Made by a program: the position numbers and the translations under genes
The notes under the pieces: generated by a model
Database searches by the model: none
What the model saw: only the letters and a program-made list of their open reading frames with translations
What the model was told of the DNA's origin: nothing
Shown: positions 14,506 through 24,366 of the stretch, one piece after another
How the letters are laid out: each line of letters opens with the position of its first letter
How positions within the stretch are numbered: the first letter of the stretch is position 1
NCBI RefSeq assembly: GCF_003992125.1
Contig: NZ_RQUY01000001.1
Coordinates: 1-64,000 of the forward strand
DNA length: 64,000 bases
Direction of reading: 5' to 3'
Origin: Veillonella caviae
Lineage (GTDB): Bacteria > Bacillota > Negativicutes > Veillonellales > Veillonellaceae

Positions 14506-15739
14506 AAAGTTATATCTACCTGACATAATCGGCAAAGGATATGGTGAATTTTGGCGCTTTAAAGGTCGGTACAAGGTCGTAAAGGGAAGCCGTGCGAGCA
14601 AAAAGTCATCTACACAGGCGCTGAAAGTAATTGTAGAGATGATTCAGAATCCTCATATCAATTGGTTAGTGGTTCGTAAGACTGAGCGAACGCTACGGGA
14701 TAGTTGTTTTGCTCAACTAAAGTGGGCAATACGAAGATTGAAAGTAGAGCCGTATTTTAAGTGCACAACGTCACCACTAGAAATTATTTATGAGCCGACC
14801 GGTCAAAAGATATTGTTCCGTGGCCTTGATGATCCTTTAAAAGTAACATCAATCACTGTAGATGTTGGTGGACTTTGCCGTCTCTGGGTGGAGGAAGCAT
14901 ATGAGATAACATCGGAAGATGCATTCAACAGATTAGATGAATCTATTCGTGGTCAGTTGCCAGAGGGTATGTATCACCAAGTAGTGTTAACATTTAACCC
15001 TTGGAGTGATAGGCATTGGCTAAAGAAACGATTCTTTGATGAGCCGAGTCCTAATGTGTTAGCCATGACAACGAATTATTTATGTAATGAATTCCTCAGT
15101 GAATCCGACTTAGTCTTATTTGAAGAGATGAAGAAGAATCCTAGACGATATGCCGTGGCTGGAAAAGGTGAATGGGGTGTTGTAGATGGGCTGGTATACG
15201 ACGATTGGGAAGAACGAGCTTTCGATTGGCGAGAGGTTACGAAAAAGCCTAGTGTACGTAGCGCATTTGGACTTGATTTCGGTTTTACTAACGATCCTAG
15301 TGCATTGTTTTGTGGTTTAGTCGATACAGAGGCTCGTGAAATTTATGTATTCGACGAAATGTACCAACGCGGTATGTCGAATGAGGATATTATCGAAAAG
15401 ATAACCGAAATGGGATACAGTAAAGAACGAATTAAGGCCGATAGTGCTGACCCTAAATCTATTGCATATCTTCGTAAGAATGGCTTGCGTAATGTGCGTG
15501 GTGCTAAAAAAGGCCCTGACTCAGTACGCGCAGGCATATCTCTTATTCGTGGGTATAAAATTATCATCCATCCTCGGTGTGTGAAGTTCATTACTGAAAT
15601 TAGTAATTATGTTTGGGACAAGGATAAGTTCGATAACATGATAAACAAGCCTATTGATGATTTTAACCATCTCATGGATGCTATGCGATATGCATTGGAA
15701 GAATTCGATGGGCGCAAAGGTGTTAGCGTATTAATGTAA
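14498..15739 (+). CDS. terL: terminase large subunit
   Basis: 413 residues from the ATG at 14498 after GGGGAAGGTG. The ATPase motor has a variant Walker A (GSRASKKS, about 30-37) and a Walker B with WVEEAYE. The nuclease half begins with GLDFGFTNDPSA and has later acidic residues (KADSADPKS; DDFNHLMDAMRYALEE) of the RNase-H-like fold. It pumps DNA into the prohead. The sequence fits the PBSX/SPP1-like terminase_3 group. Confidence 0.93.
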   Translation: MIEKLYLPDIIGKGYGEFWRFKGRYKVVKGSRASKKSSTQALKVIVEMIQNPHINWLVVRKTERTLRDSCFAQLKWAIRRLKVEPYFKCTTSPLEIIYEPTGQKILFRGLDDPLKVTSITVDVGGLCRLWVEEAYEITSEDAFNRLDESIRGQLPEGMYHQVVLTFNPWSDRHWLKKRFFDEPSPNVLAMTTNYLCNEFLSESDLVLFEEMKKNPRRYAVAGKGEWGVVDGLVYDDWEERAFDWREVTKKPSVRSAFGLDFGFTNDPSALFCGLVDTEAREIYVFDEMYQRGMSNEDIIEKITEMGYSKERIKADSADPKSIAYLRKNGLRNVRGAKKGPDSVRAGISLIRGYKIIIHPRCVKFITEISNYVWDKDKFDNMINKPIDDFNHLMDAMRYALEEFDGRKGVSVLM

Positions 15740-15751
15740 GGAGGTGATCTA

Positions 15752-17185
15752 TTGGAAATAGAATTAGTTAAAAAGTTAATCAAGAAACATACTATTGGTC
15801 ATACAGCTGTTGTCAGTCAGGTGGAGCAATCAGACAGATACTACGCTGTTAAGAATGACATCATGCTGCAAAAGGCGAAGCCTAAAGACCTGAACGAAGC
15901 ACAACAACAAGGTGATACGTTTAATCCGATGCATCAAGCGGATAATCGTATCGCCTATTCTTTTTATCCGTTGTTAGTTGACCAAAAAACGGCGTATATG
16001 TTTACAGCGCCTCCTGTGTTTGACGTAAAAAATGATACACTCAATACAATCATTCTTGATGCGTTAGGCGATGCGTATGAGAAGAAGTGCAAAGATTTAT
16101 GCGTAAAAGCAACTAATGGAGGGATTGCGTGGGTACACTACTGGATGGATGACGTTGAAGGCTTTCAATGGGCGACTATGCCAGCTAGTGAAGTTATTCC
16201 GATTTGGAATAATCGTATCAATACAAAATTAGAAGGCGTATTACGTGTGTATGCCGATATTGACGAAGCAGGCGCTAGCATTACCGTGTACGAGTACTGG
16301 AACGATAAAGAGGTACAGGCCTTCTCATTGCGCACTGGTGAGATATTGGACACATTAGCACCGTATACAGCTTTCACAATGATAGACCCTAGCGGTACGA
16401 ATATGAATGTGGATACCATTCCTCACGATATGGGGCGTGTACCATTTATACCATTTGCTAATAACGCATCTCACACATCGGATTTGGTACGTATTAAATC
16501 ATTGATTGATACGTATGATACAACCTATAGCGGATTTCTAAACGATTTAGAGGATGTACAAGAGGTCATTTACGTACTAACCAATTACGGTGGTGAAAAC
16601 CTTGCGGAATTTTTGGATGGCATGAAGAAGTACAAGGCTATTCAAATGGATTCTTCGGGACCCGATGACAGGTCAGGTATTTCCACACTAACGATTGATA
16701 TACCTATCGAAGCTCGTAAGGAAATGCTAGACATTACGCGTAAGGCGATTTTTGACATGGGTCAAGGTGTAGACCCCCAACAACAAGGGTTAGATGGTAC
16801 TAGCGGTGAAGCTATGAAATTCTTGTATACATTATTGGAGCTCAAAGCGGGCATGATGGAAACAGAATTTCAACTTGCATTCAATGAGTTAGTTCGTGCC
16901 ATTTGTAGAGCACATGGCAATGAACATGTGACAATTACGCAAACATGGACGAGAACATCCGTGAAGAATGATAGTGATCTAGTTGCTATGTGTTCACAAT
17001 CCATGGGTGTTGTATCACAGCGAACTATATTATCGCATCATCCGTTTGTGGAAAATGTTAATGAAGAATTGGAACAGTTAAAAGAAGAAGCGGAGACCAA
17101 TTCTAATAACATGTATGACGATTGGAAATCTGATCATACGCATGACTCTATGAACGAGCATGACGAAAATGAGGATAACCAATAG
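15752..17185 (+). CDS. SPP1-gp6-like portal protein
   Basis: 477 residues from a TTG after AAGGAGGTGAT. Family features include NRIAYSFYPLLVDQKTAYMF, DLEDVQEVIYVLTNYGG and the helical C-terminal DGTSGEAMKFLYTLLELKAG. Portal proteins form the dodecameric DNA channel at one capsid vertex. It directly follows the terminases in the normal order. Confidence 0.9.
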   Translation: MEIELVKKLIKKHTIGHTAVVSQVEQSDRYYAVKNDIMLQKAKPKDLNEAQQQGDTFNPMHQADNRIAYSFYPLLVDQKTAYMFTAPPVFDVKNDTLNTIILDALGDAYEKKCKDLCVKATNGGIAWVHYWMDDVEGFQWATMPASEVIPIWNNRINTKLEGVLRVYADIDEAGASITVYEYWNDKEVQAFSLRTGEILDTLAPYTAFTMIDPSGTNMNVDTIPHDMGRVPFIPFANNASHTSDLVRIKSLIDTYDTTYSGFLNDLEDVQEVIYVLTNYGGENLAEFLDGMKKYKAIQMDSSGPDDRSGISTLTIDIPIEARKEMLDITRKAIFDMGQGVDPQQQGLDGTSGEAMKFLYTLLELKAGMMETEFQLAFNELVRAICRAHGNEHVTITQTWTRTSVKNDSDLVAMCSQSMGVVSQRTILSHHPFVENVNEELEQLKEEAETNSNNMYDDWKSDHTHDSMNEHDENEDNQ

Positions 17186-17209
17186 TCATATATTTTTATA
17201 CTCTTATCT

Positions 17210-17238
17210 CGAGGCAGGTGAACCTCGGTAAAAACCGG
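17210..17238 (+). other. small hairpins before the scaffold gene
   Basis: CGAGG pairs with CCTCG (17210-17227), and CGG/CCG flank a second short loop (17226-17237). The two are mutually exclusive. There is no T-run. This may modulate expression of the scaffold gene or protect mRNA; low certainty. Confidence 0.3.
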
Positions 17239-17253
17239 AAAGGGAGTTAACAC

Positions 17254-17886
17254 ATGACTATCACAGAATTACTTGCAAAACTTGGTATCGCTGATGACAA
17301 GCAGGCAGAAGCAACTAAGATTTTTAAAGAGTTTTTAGACGGTGAGTATGTGCCTAAGTCGCGTTTTAATGAGGTTAACGCGGAAAAGAAAAACCTCGAA
17401 AGTACTGTTGCTGATAGAGATAAGCAACTAAAAGAGTTAAAGAACGCGGAAGGTGATATCGAAGCTTTTAAACAGCAAATTGCTAAACTCCAAGCAGATA
17501 ACAAAGTGGCCGCTGCAAAATCTGCAGAAGAAATTAAAAATCTTCGGTTATCTACTGCTATTCAATTGGCTATTGGTGATACAGCACAGGATGCTGAACT
17601 CGTTGCTAGTTTAGTTGATACATCTAAGTTAATTCTTGGCGATGATGGCAAAGTAACAGGATTGAATGAACAAATTAAAGCTTTGAAGGAAACAAAAGGC
17701 TTTTTGTTCAAACCTGAAGAAGAGACAAAGCCCCAATATAATCCGATTAAAGGGCAGGGTAATCCTAAAGTAAATCCATTTGCTAAGGAGTCGTTTAATT
17801 TAACTCAGCAAGCAGAACTTATTAAATCAAATCCAGCTGAAGCTAAAGTATTAGCTGCACAAGCTGGTGTTGAAGTTAATTTTTAA
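17254..17886 (+). CDS. phage scaffolding protein (GP20-like)
   Basis: A 210-residue protein with a long coiled coil (residues 35-95: FNEVNAEKKNLESTVADRDK and on) and a C-terminal stretch of NPFAKESFNLTQQAELI. The pattern and position between portal and capsid match GP20 scaffolding proteins that guide prohead assembly. A start after GGAAAGGGAG is clear. Confidence 0.85.
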   Translation: MTITELLAKLGIADDKQAEATKIFKEFLDGEYVPKSRFNEVNAEKKNLESTVADRDKQLKELKNAEGDIEAFKQQIAKLQADNKVAAAKSAEEIKNLRLSTAIQLAIGDTAQDAELVASLVDTSKLILGDDGKVTGLNEQIKALKETKGFLFKPEEETKPQYNPIKGQGNPKVNPFAKESFNLTQQAELIKSNPAEAKVLAAQAGVEVNF

Positions 17887-17902
17887 TTTAAGGAGGTAAC
17901 AC

Positions 17903-18871
17903 ATGCCAACAACATTAAAAGACGTCATTAATCCAACGCCGCTTTTTGAACAGTACGTTGTAAACCGTACGTCTGAACTATCTGCCATCTTCCAATCCGG
18001 TATTATTACTCGTGATAGCCGATTCGACAAATTGGCAAGTGAAGCAGCGCAAGTTCATAATATGCCATTCTTTACGGATTTATCCGGTGATTCTGAGGAT
18101 GTTGTAGAAGGCGTTACATTAAAAGCGGATAAAATCAACTCTAAAATGGATACATCTACAACGATTCGTCGTGCTAAAATGTGGGCTGCTACTGATTTAT
18201 CCGCACAATTAGCGGGCACAGACCCTATGGCGGCGATTGGTGATTTAGTAGCTGGGTTTTGGGCACGTGATCATCAAAAAGAATTATTGAATATTCTTAA
18301 CGGCGTATTTGCTGCCCCATCTATGACTGACCACGTATTAGATATTAGTTCTAAATCAGGTAAGGCTGCTAATTTCTCCGGTGAAGCTTTTATCGATGCT
18401 ATGCAGCTTATGGGTGATGCTCGTAACTCATTAACGGCTGTTGTCATGCACTCTGCTACTAAATCTTATTTAGATAAATTGAACTTGATTCAAACTATCC
18501 GCCAATCCGATGCCACTAGCTTTGATACGTATATGGGCCGTCGTGTTGTAATTGATGATGGTTGCCCTGTTGATACAGGTACTTACACAACGTATTTATT
18601 CGGTCAAGGAGCTATTGCATATGGTGTAGGTAATCCAACAGGATTTATTGGTACAGAAGTTGACCGCGATAAAAAGATGGGCTCTGGCGTAAACTATCTC
18701 ATTTCTCGCAAAGCATTTATTATGCATCCTCGCGGGGTGGCTTGGACTAATACCACTAGAGCTAATTCAGAAAGCGTATCTCGTACTGAATTAGCGAATG
18801 CGGATAACTGGAAAATGGTATACGAACCAAAACAAATTCGTATTGTGAAATTTGTTCATAAATTAGGCTAA
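17903..18871 (+). CDS. major capsid protein
   Basis: A 322-residue protein beginning LKDVINPTPLFEQYVVNRTSEL, with IITRDSRFDKLASEAAQVHN and later GRRVVIDDGCPV and MHPRGVAWTNT, all typical of a coat protein of HK97-fold phages in the SPP1/PBSX group. A strong TTAAGGAGG site precedes it. It is the expected abundant shell protein. Confidence 0.88.
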   Translation: MPTTLKDVINPTPLFEQYVVNRTSELSAIFQSGIITRDSRFDKLASEAAQVHNMPFFTDLSGDSEDVVEGVTLKADKINSKMDTSTTIRRAKMWAATDLSAQLAGTDPMAAIGDLVAGFWARDHQKELLNILNGVFAAPSMTDHVLDISSKSGKAANFSGEAFIDAMQLMGDARNSLTAVVMHSATKSYLDKLNLIQTIRQSDATSFDTYMGRRVVIDDGCPVDTGTYTTYLFGQGAIAYGVGNPTGFIGTEVDRDKKMGSGVNYLISRKAFIMHPRGVAWTNTTRANSESVSRTELANADNWKMVYEPKQIRIVKFVHKLG

Positions 18872-18884
18872 AGGGGGATAGCGT

Positions 18885-20813
18885 ATGGGCGCCGATTCGT
18901 ATTGGGCTAGACGTAGCGTAGAACGAGAGGAAGAATGGAACAGAAAAAGCCGTGAAACTATCGAGAAAGAACTAGCATCACATTATGAGCGGTCAGCCCA
19001 GCGCATTCAAGCTCAAATTGAACAGTTGTATGGTAAATTTGCCACCGACAATGGTGTGAGTATTACAGAGGCACGCAAGCTGATTAATGGTAATGAATTT
19101 AGGATATGGCGTAAGGATATTGAGGAATATATTGCGGAGTATAAGGAAACTGGAAATCCCAAAACTTTATTAGAACTCAATACATTAGCCATGCGGTCTC
19201 GCATATCTAGGCTTGATAAGCTGTACGGTGATACACTTATCGAACTAGATACGCTAGGACAAAAGACAGACGCAACGATTACAGGCTTCTTGAAAGATGC
19301 CTATAAAGATAATCGGCTGCACTCTGCGTATGAACTAGCTAAGCGAGGACAAGGCCCTTTATCTGTTGCTGTTGATAATAAGCAAGTGGAACATGTATTA
19401 CGCACGCCATGGAGTGGCAAAAATTACAGTGAGCGCATATGGAAAAACTCCGATAAATTAGCTAGAACCATTCAGGATACTATTGTTAATGGAGTTCATC
19501 GTGGCGTATCGGTTAATAAGCTAGCCAAAGAGGTACAAGAACGGATGAATGTATCAAAGAATGATGCTGTTCGTTTGGTTCGTACTGAAATGAATTATGT
19601 TAATAATCAAGCTGCACTTGATTCAATCAAAGATGCTAAGATGAAATATTACCAATTCATAGCCACATTAGATAAGCGTACATCCTCTACATGCCGTGAA
19701 CATGACGGTAAGATATATCTAGTTAGTGAAGCAGAGATAGGCAACAACGTACCGCCTTTGCATCCTCGTTGTAGATCTACTATAGCTGGTACATTAGGCC
19801 CTGCTAAGCCTACAAAAGGCTCTCGTATTGCTAAGGATGAACCACAAGCAAAAGGTGAAGCGGTAAGGTATAAGAAAGTTCCACGTAATATGGATTATGA
19901 TGATTGGAAAGCTGTATATGTTGATAGGGTAAAAACGCTTGAAGATTGGCAGAAAGAGAGAAATCCGAATCCAAAACTTATGCCGAAGACAAATACTATT
20001 GTTACGCCAAACCCTATGTCTGTTGAGCAAATAAGAAATAAGATTATTGACATTAATTTACAAACAGCTACTCCTAAGGATATAATAGAAGTAGGTAAAA
20101 TAGTTAATGATAAACATGATATTGTTTCTATTATTGGTGATAAAGAATCTTTGAAAAAAGTATTTTCTGAGTACCGAAATATTGGTGCTGAAATACCTAA
20201 AACTATGTGGGCTAAAGGGTCGAGTGAAGCCAATAAAGAACTTTTACAAGAAGCCTTTTCTGTGTACCCTAGTGATTGGTTACAATACTTAAAAGCTGCA
20301 GGGAAAGGTATTAGCACTAGAAAAATAAAACGTGGATATTTTTATGCTAATGGTGCAGTAACTGGTAGTGATAAGCTATATTATGTCAGTGGTATTGAAA
20401 CATCGAAATTAACTAAATATATAACCATTAATATGAATGGCGTACGCAGAACTACACCATTTCATGAAATTGGGCATATGGTAGAATACTTCAATTATGA
20501 TGCCTTGAGGTTATCGAGAGAGTTTGTAGAGCATCGAACCAAAGGGGAAGGGTTTACAAAGCTTAAGGATTTATTCCCAAGTTCAGGATATAGAGCTGAT
20601 GAAGTAGTAAAAGCGGATAATTTTATTACCCCATACATTGGTAAAGATTATGGCAATAATGGTACAGAAGTATTAAGTGTGGGTCTAGAATCTCTTTTTG
20701 AGCCTGACTCCGGTCAAGTTCAAAAAATTGAAAATGGTAAGTATATTTTAAAAACAATTACAGACGATGAAGAATATTTGAACTTTATTATAGGCATGGT
20801 ATTAACAGTGTGA
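18885..20813 (+). CDS. MuF/SPP1-gp7 minor head protein with C-terminal zincin-like domain
   Basis: A 642-residue protein, about twice the length of plain head morphogenesis proteins. Residues 1-310 are the gp7/MuF part, ending with TSSTCREHDGKIY and PPLHPRCRSTIAGTL. A spacer (about 315-385) leads to an extra domain with FHEIGHMVEYF (HExxH at 527-531) and a downstream NGTEVLSVGLESLF whose Glu595 could be the third zinc ligand. MuF proteins are known to carry polymorphic toxin-like C-termini, so this is probably a virion-delivered metallopeptidase-like effector. The extra region looks more AT-rich than the N-terminal half. Confidence 0.85.
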   Translation: MGADSYWARRSVEREEEWNRKSRETIEKELASHYERSAQRIQAQIEQLYGKFATDNGVSITEARKLINGNEFRIWRKDIEEYIAEYKETGNPKTLLELNTLAMRSRISRLDKLYGDTLIELDTLGQKTDATITGFLKDAYKDNRLHSAYELAKRGQGPLSVAVDNKQVEHVLRTPWSGKNYSERIWKNSDKLARTIQDTIVNGVHRGVSVNKLAKEVQERMNVSKNDAVRLVRTEMNYVNNQAALDSIKDAKMKYYQFIATLDKRTSSTCREHDGKIYLVSEAEIGNNVPPLHPRCRSTIAGTLGPAKPTKGSRIAKDEPQAKGEAVRYKKVPRNMDYDDWKAVYVDRVKTLEDWQKERNPNPKLMPKTNTIVTPNPMSVEQIRNKIIDINLQTATPKDIIEVGKIVNDKHDIVSIIGDKESLKKVFSEYRNIGAEIPKTMWAKGSSEANKELLQEAFSVYPSDWLQYLKAAGKGISTRKIKRGYFYANGAVTGSDKLYYVSGIETSKLTKYITINMNGVRRTTPFHEIGHMVEYFNYDALRLSREFVEHRTKGEGFTKLKDLFPSSGYRADEVVKADNFITPYIGKDYGNNGTEVLSVGLESLFEPDSGQVQKIENGKYILKTITDDEEYLNFIIGMVLTV

Positions 20814-20823
20814 GGTGATTTAT

Positions 20824-21060
20824 ATGAAGCTTAAAGATGCGCATAGGCTTTATGTGTACGCTTGCAATGCTTATGAAGCCATTAATGGTAAAAATTCATT
20901 AGAAGGCACACCGTATTTATTTGATCCATTACACCCAAATGTTGAGGATTTTCTTCATGCTGCTCAAGTGTATAATTACATGGTAAAAAGAAGATGGAAA
21001 TTCACACAACATACTGGGCCTATAGTATTAGATGGTGAAGAAATTCAACTAATTTATTAA
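20824..21060 (+). CDS. small protein paired with the MuF-zincin gene
   Basis: 78 residues from the ATG four bases after GAGGTGATTTAT, ten bases past the MuF stop. It is helical and rich in Tyr and His (LKDAHRLYVYACNAYEAING). It is closed by a terminator and is absent from the usual head-gene order, so it may be an immunity or chaperone partner of the zincin domain. No family recognised. Confidence 0.6.
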   Translation: MKLKDAHRLYVYACNAYEAINGKNSLEGTPYLFDPLHPNVEDFLHAAQVYNYMVKRRWKFTQHTGPIVLDGEEIQLIY

Positions 21061-21074
21061 CATAATATTATACA

Positions 21075-21100
21075 AAGCACCCAATAACGGGTGCTTTTTT
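21075..21100 (+). terminator. intrinsic terminator inside the head operon
   Basis: AAGCACCC pairs with GGGTGCTT (8 bp, loop AATAAC), followed by a T-run ending at 21100. It follows the small gene after the MuF-zincin gene. The next connector gene begins 24 bp later, so some read-through is needed. Confidence 0.85.
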
Positions 21101-21123
21101 AGTGCTCGGAAAGTGGTGAGGCG

Positions 21124-21525
21124 ATGGGGAATGTACAATACATGGAGTTTGATACTGCAGTACAGGAAGTGGTAAGGCAAGCAGAACGATTAGCTGTGAT
21201 TAAATCAGTCGGTAGTGATGGTGTAATAGATCATACTGAACTCGAATTATTCGCAGAAAAGTTTGTGCTTGATGTGATGGATTATTGTCATAGGAATGAT
21301 TTCCCTAGAACATTAGCTTATACAGGGGCGGAATTGGCAATAAAGTATATTGCTGACTCTGCTAGTAATGGACAAGGACCTCTTAAATCACTAAAAGAAA
21401 ACGATGTAGAATTTGAATGGGCTGTTGGGGAGGTATCGCCGATAGGATGTATTAGTGAACATGATTTTAATTCTATTCGCCCTAAGCTAAATCTTTATAG
21501 AAAAGTGGTATGGTCTAATGGCTAG
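21124..21525 (+). CDS. head-tail connector protein
   Basis: A 133-residue helical protein in the position of the XkdG/H-region connectors. The first domain (FDTAVQEVVRQAERL) and the later GAELAIKYIADS segment fit a gp6-like adaptor that binds the portal. Assignment relies on position and size. It overlaps the next gene by 8 bp. Confidence 0.6.
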   Translation: MGNVQYMEFDTAVQEVVRQAERLAVIKSVGSDGVIDHTELELFAEKFVLDVMDYCHRNDFPRTLAYTGAELAIKYIADSASNGQGPLKSLKENDVEFEWAVGEVSPIGCISEHDFNSIRPKLNLYRKVVWSNG

Positions 21526-21877
21526 TTACGGTGAAATCTTAGCAAAATTCATGTATAAGGATAGGTGTACTATATCACGGCAGATAGAGACTATCGATGA
21601 TATAGGCGCTGATGTATTCGCAATGGTGGACGTATACAGCGACGTTCCGTGTAAGGTAGGTCAAATCGGGCAGACAAGTATGAGCGGAGTTGAAACGGAT
21701 AGTGTATTTGCTTTGAAGAATCATTTGCGCTTATCTTTGCCTATTGAATACGATATTTTGCCAAACGATATAGTCACTATATATCACAAAGGGCAAACGT
21801 TTGTTATGCGAACGGATACGCCATTTAAATATATGAGCCATCAAGAGGTTAACCTTATTAAAGAAGGGGACGCTTAA
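21518..21877 (+). CDS. head closure protein
   Basis: A 119-residue beta-rich protein (MYKDRCTISRQIETIDDIGA; NDIVTIYHKGQTFVMRTD) with the profile of small head-closure/stopper proteins. It overlaps the connector before it and is followed one base later by the gp10-like gene. Confidence 0.65.
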   Translation: MASYGEILAKFMYKDRCTISRQIETIDDIGADVFAMVDVYSDVPCKVGQIGQTSMSGVETDSVFALKNHLRLSLPIEYDILPNDIVTIYHKGQTFVMRTDTPFKYMSHQEVNLIKEGDA

Positions 21878-21878
21878 C

Positions 21879-22247
21879 ATGGGGGCAAAAATTAATGGAT
21901 TTGATTTGCTGAATCAAAAGTTCACAAGAATCTTGCGTCAATTTCCTGAACATGCGGATACATTAATTGCACAACAAGGCGAGCTACTTATTGCAGATGC
22001 AAAGGCGAATACACCAAGGGATACTGGAACATTGCAGGGGAATTGGAAACGAACACCCGTAGATAATATGTCAACAGAAGTATATAACAATACAGAATAT
22101 GCTAATCATGTAGAATATGGGCATCGTACAGTAAAAGGCGGCTTTGTAAAAGGTAGAAAAATGCTACATCGTGCTGTTGTACATCGTAAAAGCGTATTTC
22201 TAAAGGATACACGTACAATTATAAGGAACTTGCTTGAAGATGATTAG
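21879..22247 (+). CDS. HK97-gp10-like tail-joining protein
   Basis: 122 residues with the signature TPRDTGTLQGNWKRTPV and NNTEYANHVEYGHRTVKGG, characteristic of HK97 gp10-like proteins that complete the neck/tail junction. It overlaps the next gene by 14 bp. Confidence 0.85.
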   Translation: MGAKINGFDLLNQKFTRILRQFPEHADTLIAQQGELLIADAKANTPRDTGTLQGNWKRTPVDNMSTEVYNNTEYANHVEYGHRTVKGGFVKGRKMLHRAVVHRKSVFLKDTRTIIRNLLEDD

Positions 22248-22707
22248 GTTACGCTCTATACAGAAATCCATAGTGGATCTGTTGAAAAGTAAATATCCAA
22301 ATTACAAGGTACATTTCGATAATGTGGAAAAATCGACTGTGCCTTATTTTTATGTAGAAATGTTTGTTCATACAGGGGTAGGTGATGATACCTACTTTGA
22401 TAGGACTGTACAAGTAGACATTGCCTATAGGCCGATGAAAGATAGGAATGGACGTGTTAATCGCTCTGAACTATACGAAATGTCCGATAGTTTGGAGTGC
22501 ATGTTTAGACCTGTTTTGCAGGTAGGCGATAGGCATATCACCATTAATGATTTTGAACACACATTCATCGATGAGGTGTTACATTTTATATTTAACCTCG
22601 AATTTAAAGATGCTTTCACAGATGAGGAAGTGGGATGTATTCGTGGTGAATTGATGCAACATCTATTGCTTAGAACGAATGCTATTGATGTAACAGAGGA
22701 GGCATAA
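22234..22707 (+). CDS. tail terminator/completion protein
   Basis: 157 residues, starting IRLRSIQKSIVDLLKSKYPN, with VQVDIAYRPMKDRNGR and a beta-rich end. This fits the XkdJ-like tail completion family by order (between gp10-like and sheath) and fold pattern. Translation is probably coupled to the overlapping upstream gene. Confidence 0.7.
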   Translation: MKMIRLRSIQKSIVDLLKSKYPNYKVHFDNVEKSTVPYFYVEMFVHTGVGDDTYFDRTVQVDIAYRPMKDRNGRVNRSELYEMSDSLECMFRPVLQVGDRHITINDFEHTFIDEVLHFIFNLEFKDAFTDEEVGCIRGELMQHLLLRTNAIDVTEEA

Positions 22708-22708
22708 C

Positions 22709-23839
22709 ATGGCAAATGAACAAGAAAAATTCGGTTTACCGCAGGTCTTTATCGACTTCAAAACGAAAGGTATTGAGGCCATTAAACGTTCCGCGCGCGG
22801 TGTGGTGGCGTTGATTTTAAAATGCGAAACAACGGACGTTACCAATTTTTATAGAATTTCTGATGTGTCTGAAATTCCTACCGGTGTATTTGATGAAACG
22901 TCTACCGATTTAATCAAAAAGTGCTTGGATGGCACACCTTTACGTGTATTGGTGTATACGCTGCCTAAAGCTAGCGTAGTAGCCGCTAAAAATACACAAT
23001 CTACATTATTAAAGCAGTTGAAACATGTACGGTTTAACTATATTGCTGCGCCTACAGGTACAGAGCAAGACCAACAAGATTTAGCATCCTTTGTTAAGGC
23101 TGAACGCAACAATAGTTGTAAAACTGTGAAAGCCGTCGTATCTGGTGTAGCTTCTGACAATGAAGGGGTTATTAACTTCTGTACGGAAGATATCAAGGTC
23201 CCTAATGGTACGGACAAAAAAGGGGGTACTACATACCGTACCTACACACCTATTGAATATACAGCACGTATTGCTGGAATCTTAGCCGGTTTAGCATTAG
23301 ACCGCTCAGCGACTTATTTCAAATTGACTGAAGTTGAATCTGTAAAAGTTTATGAAGACCTTACAGACCGTATTGACCATGGCGAACTACATTTATTCGA
23401 TGAAGAAGACGGAGAAGGCGTAAAAATTGCGCGTGCCTGCAACTCGTTACAAACTTTTACAACCGATAAAGGGCAAGAGTTCCGAAAAATTAAAATTGTT
23501 GAAGGTATAGATATGGTTACCGATGATATTCGTGATACATTCAAGAAATATTACATCGGTAAATATATTAACGATTACGACCATAAAATGTTATTTATCG
23601 CAGCTATTATGGTGTACTTTGGACAGCTCGCAGGTAATGTATTAGACGCTAGAGCAGGTAATACGGTTGATATTGATGAGCAATTCCAAAAGGATTATGC
23701 CATCCTTAAAGGGGAAGATGTAAGTACCATGACATCTATGCAAATCAGACAATATAATACTGGATCACAAATCGCTTTAGCCGGCAAAGTTAAATTTGTG
23801 GACGCTATGGAAGATTTAACTATCACATTTACTATGTAA
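22709..23839 (+). CDS. contractile tail sheath protein (XkdK-like)
   Basis: A 376-residue protein beginning GLPQVFIDFKTKGIEAIKRS and containing RTYTPIEYTARIAGILAGL and a C-terminal KVKFVDAMEDLTITFTM. These are features of the phage tail sheath family, which forms the contracting outer tube. Its presence identifies the phage as a myovirus type. Confidence 0.92.
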   Translation: MANEQEKFGLPQVFIDFKTKGIEAIKRSARGVVALILKCETTDVTNFYRISDVSEIPTGVFDETSTDLIKKCLDGTPLRVLVYTLPKASVVAAKNTQSTLLKQLKHVRFNYIAAPTGTEQDQQDLASFVKAERNNSCKTVKAVVSGVASDNEGVINFCTEDIKVPNGTDKKGGTTYRTYTPIEYTARIAGILAGLALDRSATYFKLTEVESVKVYEDLTDRIDHGELHLFDEEDGEGVKIARACNSLQTFTTDKGQEFRKIKIVEGIDMVTDDIRDTFKKYYIGKYINDYDHKMLFIAAIMVYFGQLAGNVLDARAGNTVDIDEQFQKDYAILKGEDVSTMTSMQIRQYNTGSQIALAGKVKFVDAMEDLTITFTM

Positions 23840-23856
23840 TAGGAGGTATGAAACTA

Positions 23857-24348
23857 ATGAATCGAAATCAATTTACTTTTGATTTACAAACCTTTGCACG
23901 TGCAGCAGAAGATGTTAAATATCGTGGTCGTAGACGGTGGAATGGTTCTCATGGCAAGGTGTGGCTCGATGGTGAGCTAGTGTTTGAAATTGAGAGCTTT
24001 GAAGCAACTATAGAAGCGCAACGCGAAGATGTGTTAATTGGCAATTCTGTTGATTCTAAAGTAACAAGTCTTAAAGGCGAAGGAACTATGAAAATCAAGA
24101 ATGTAATTAATCGCAATTTCCGTAAGCTCGCTGAAGAATGGAATGCAGGGCATGACCCACGCTCTGTATTTACCGGGTTGCTTGATGATCCCGATGCAGT
24201 TGATGGGCAGAAAGAACGCATTTCTATCGATAATGTGTGGTTTAACAAAATTACACCTATGCAGTTTGAAAAAGGTAAAGTTGTAGAAACTGAAATTCCT
24301 TTTGGCTTTACGCCGGAAGATTTACAATACATTGAAAGCATTGATTAA
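23857..24348 (+). CDS. tail tube protein (XkdM-like)
   Basis: 163 residues from the ATG nine bases after AGGAGG; the in-frame ATG at 23848 abuts that site and is too close. The core (KVWLDGELVFEIESFEATIE; DSKVTSLKGEGTMKIKN) is typical of XkdM tube proteins, which line the channel inside the sheath. Confidence 0.88.
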   Translation: MNRNQFTFDLQTFARAAEDVKYRGRRRWNGSHGKVWLDGELVFEIESFEATIEAQREDVLIGNSVDSKVTSLKGEGTMKIKNVINRNFRKLAEEWNAGHDPRSVFTGLLDDPDAVDGQKERISIDNVWFNKITPMQFEKGKVVETEIPFGFTPEDLQYIESID

Positions 24349-24366
24349 TAGAAAGGATTTAATAAC

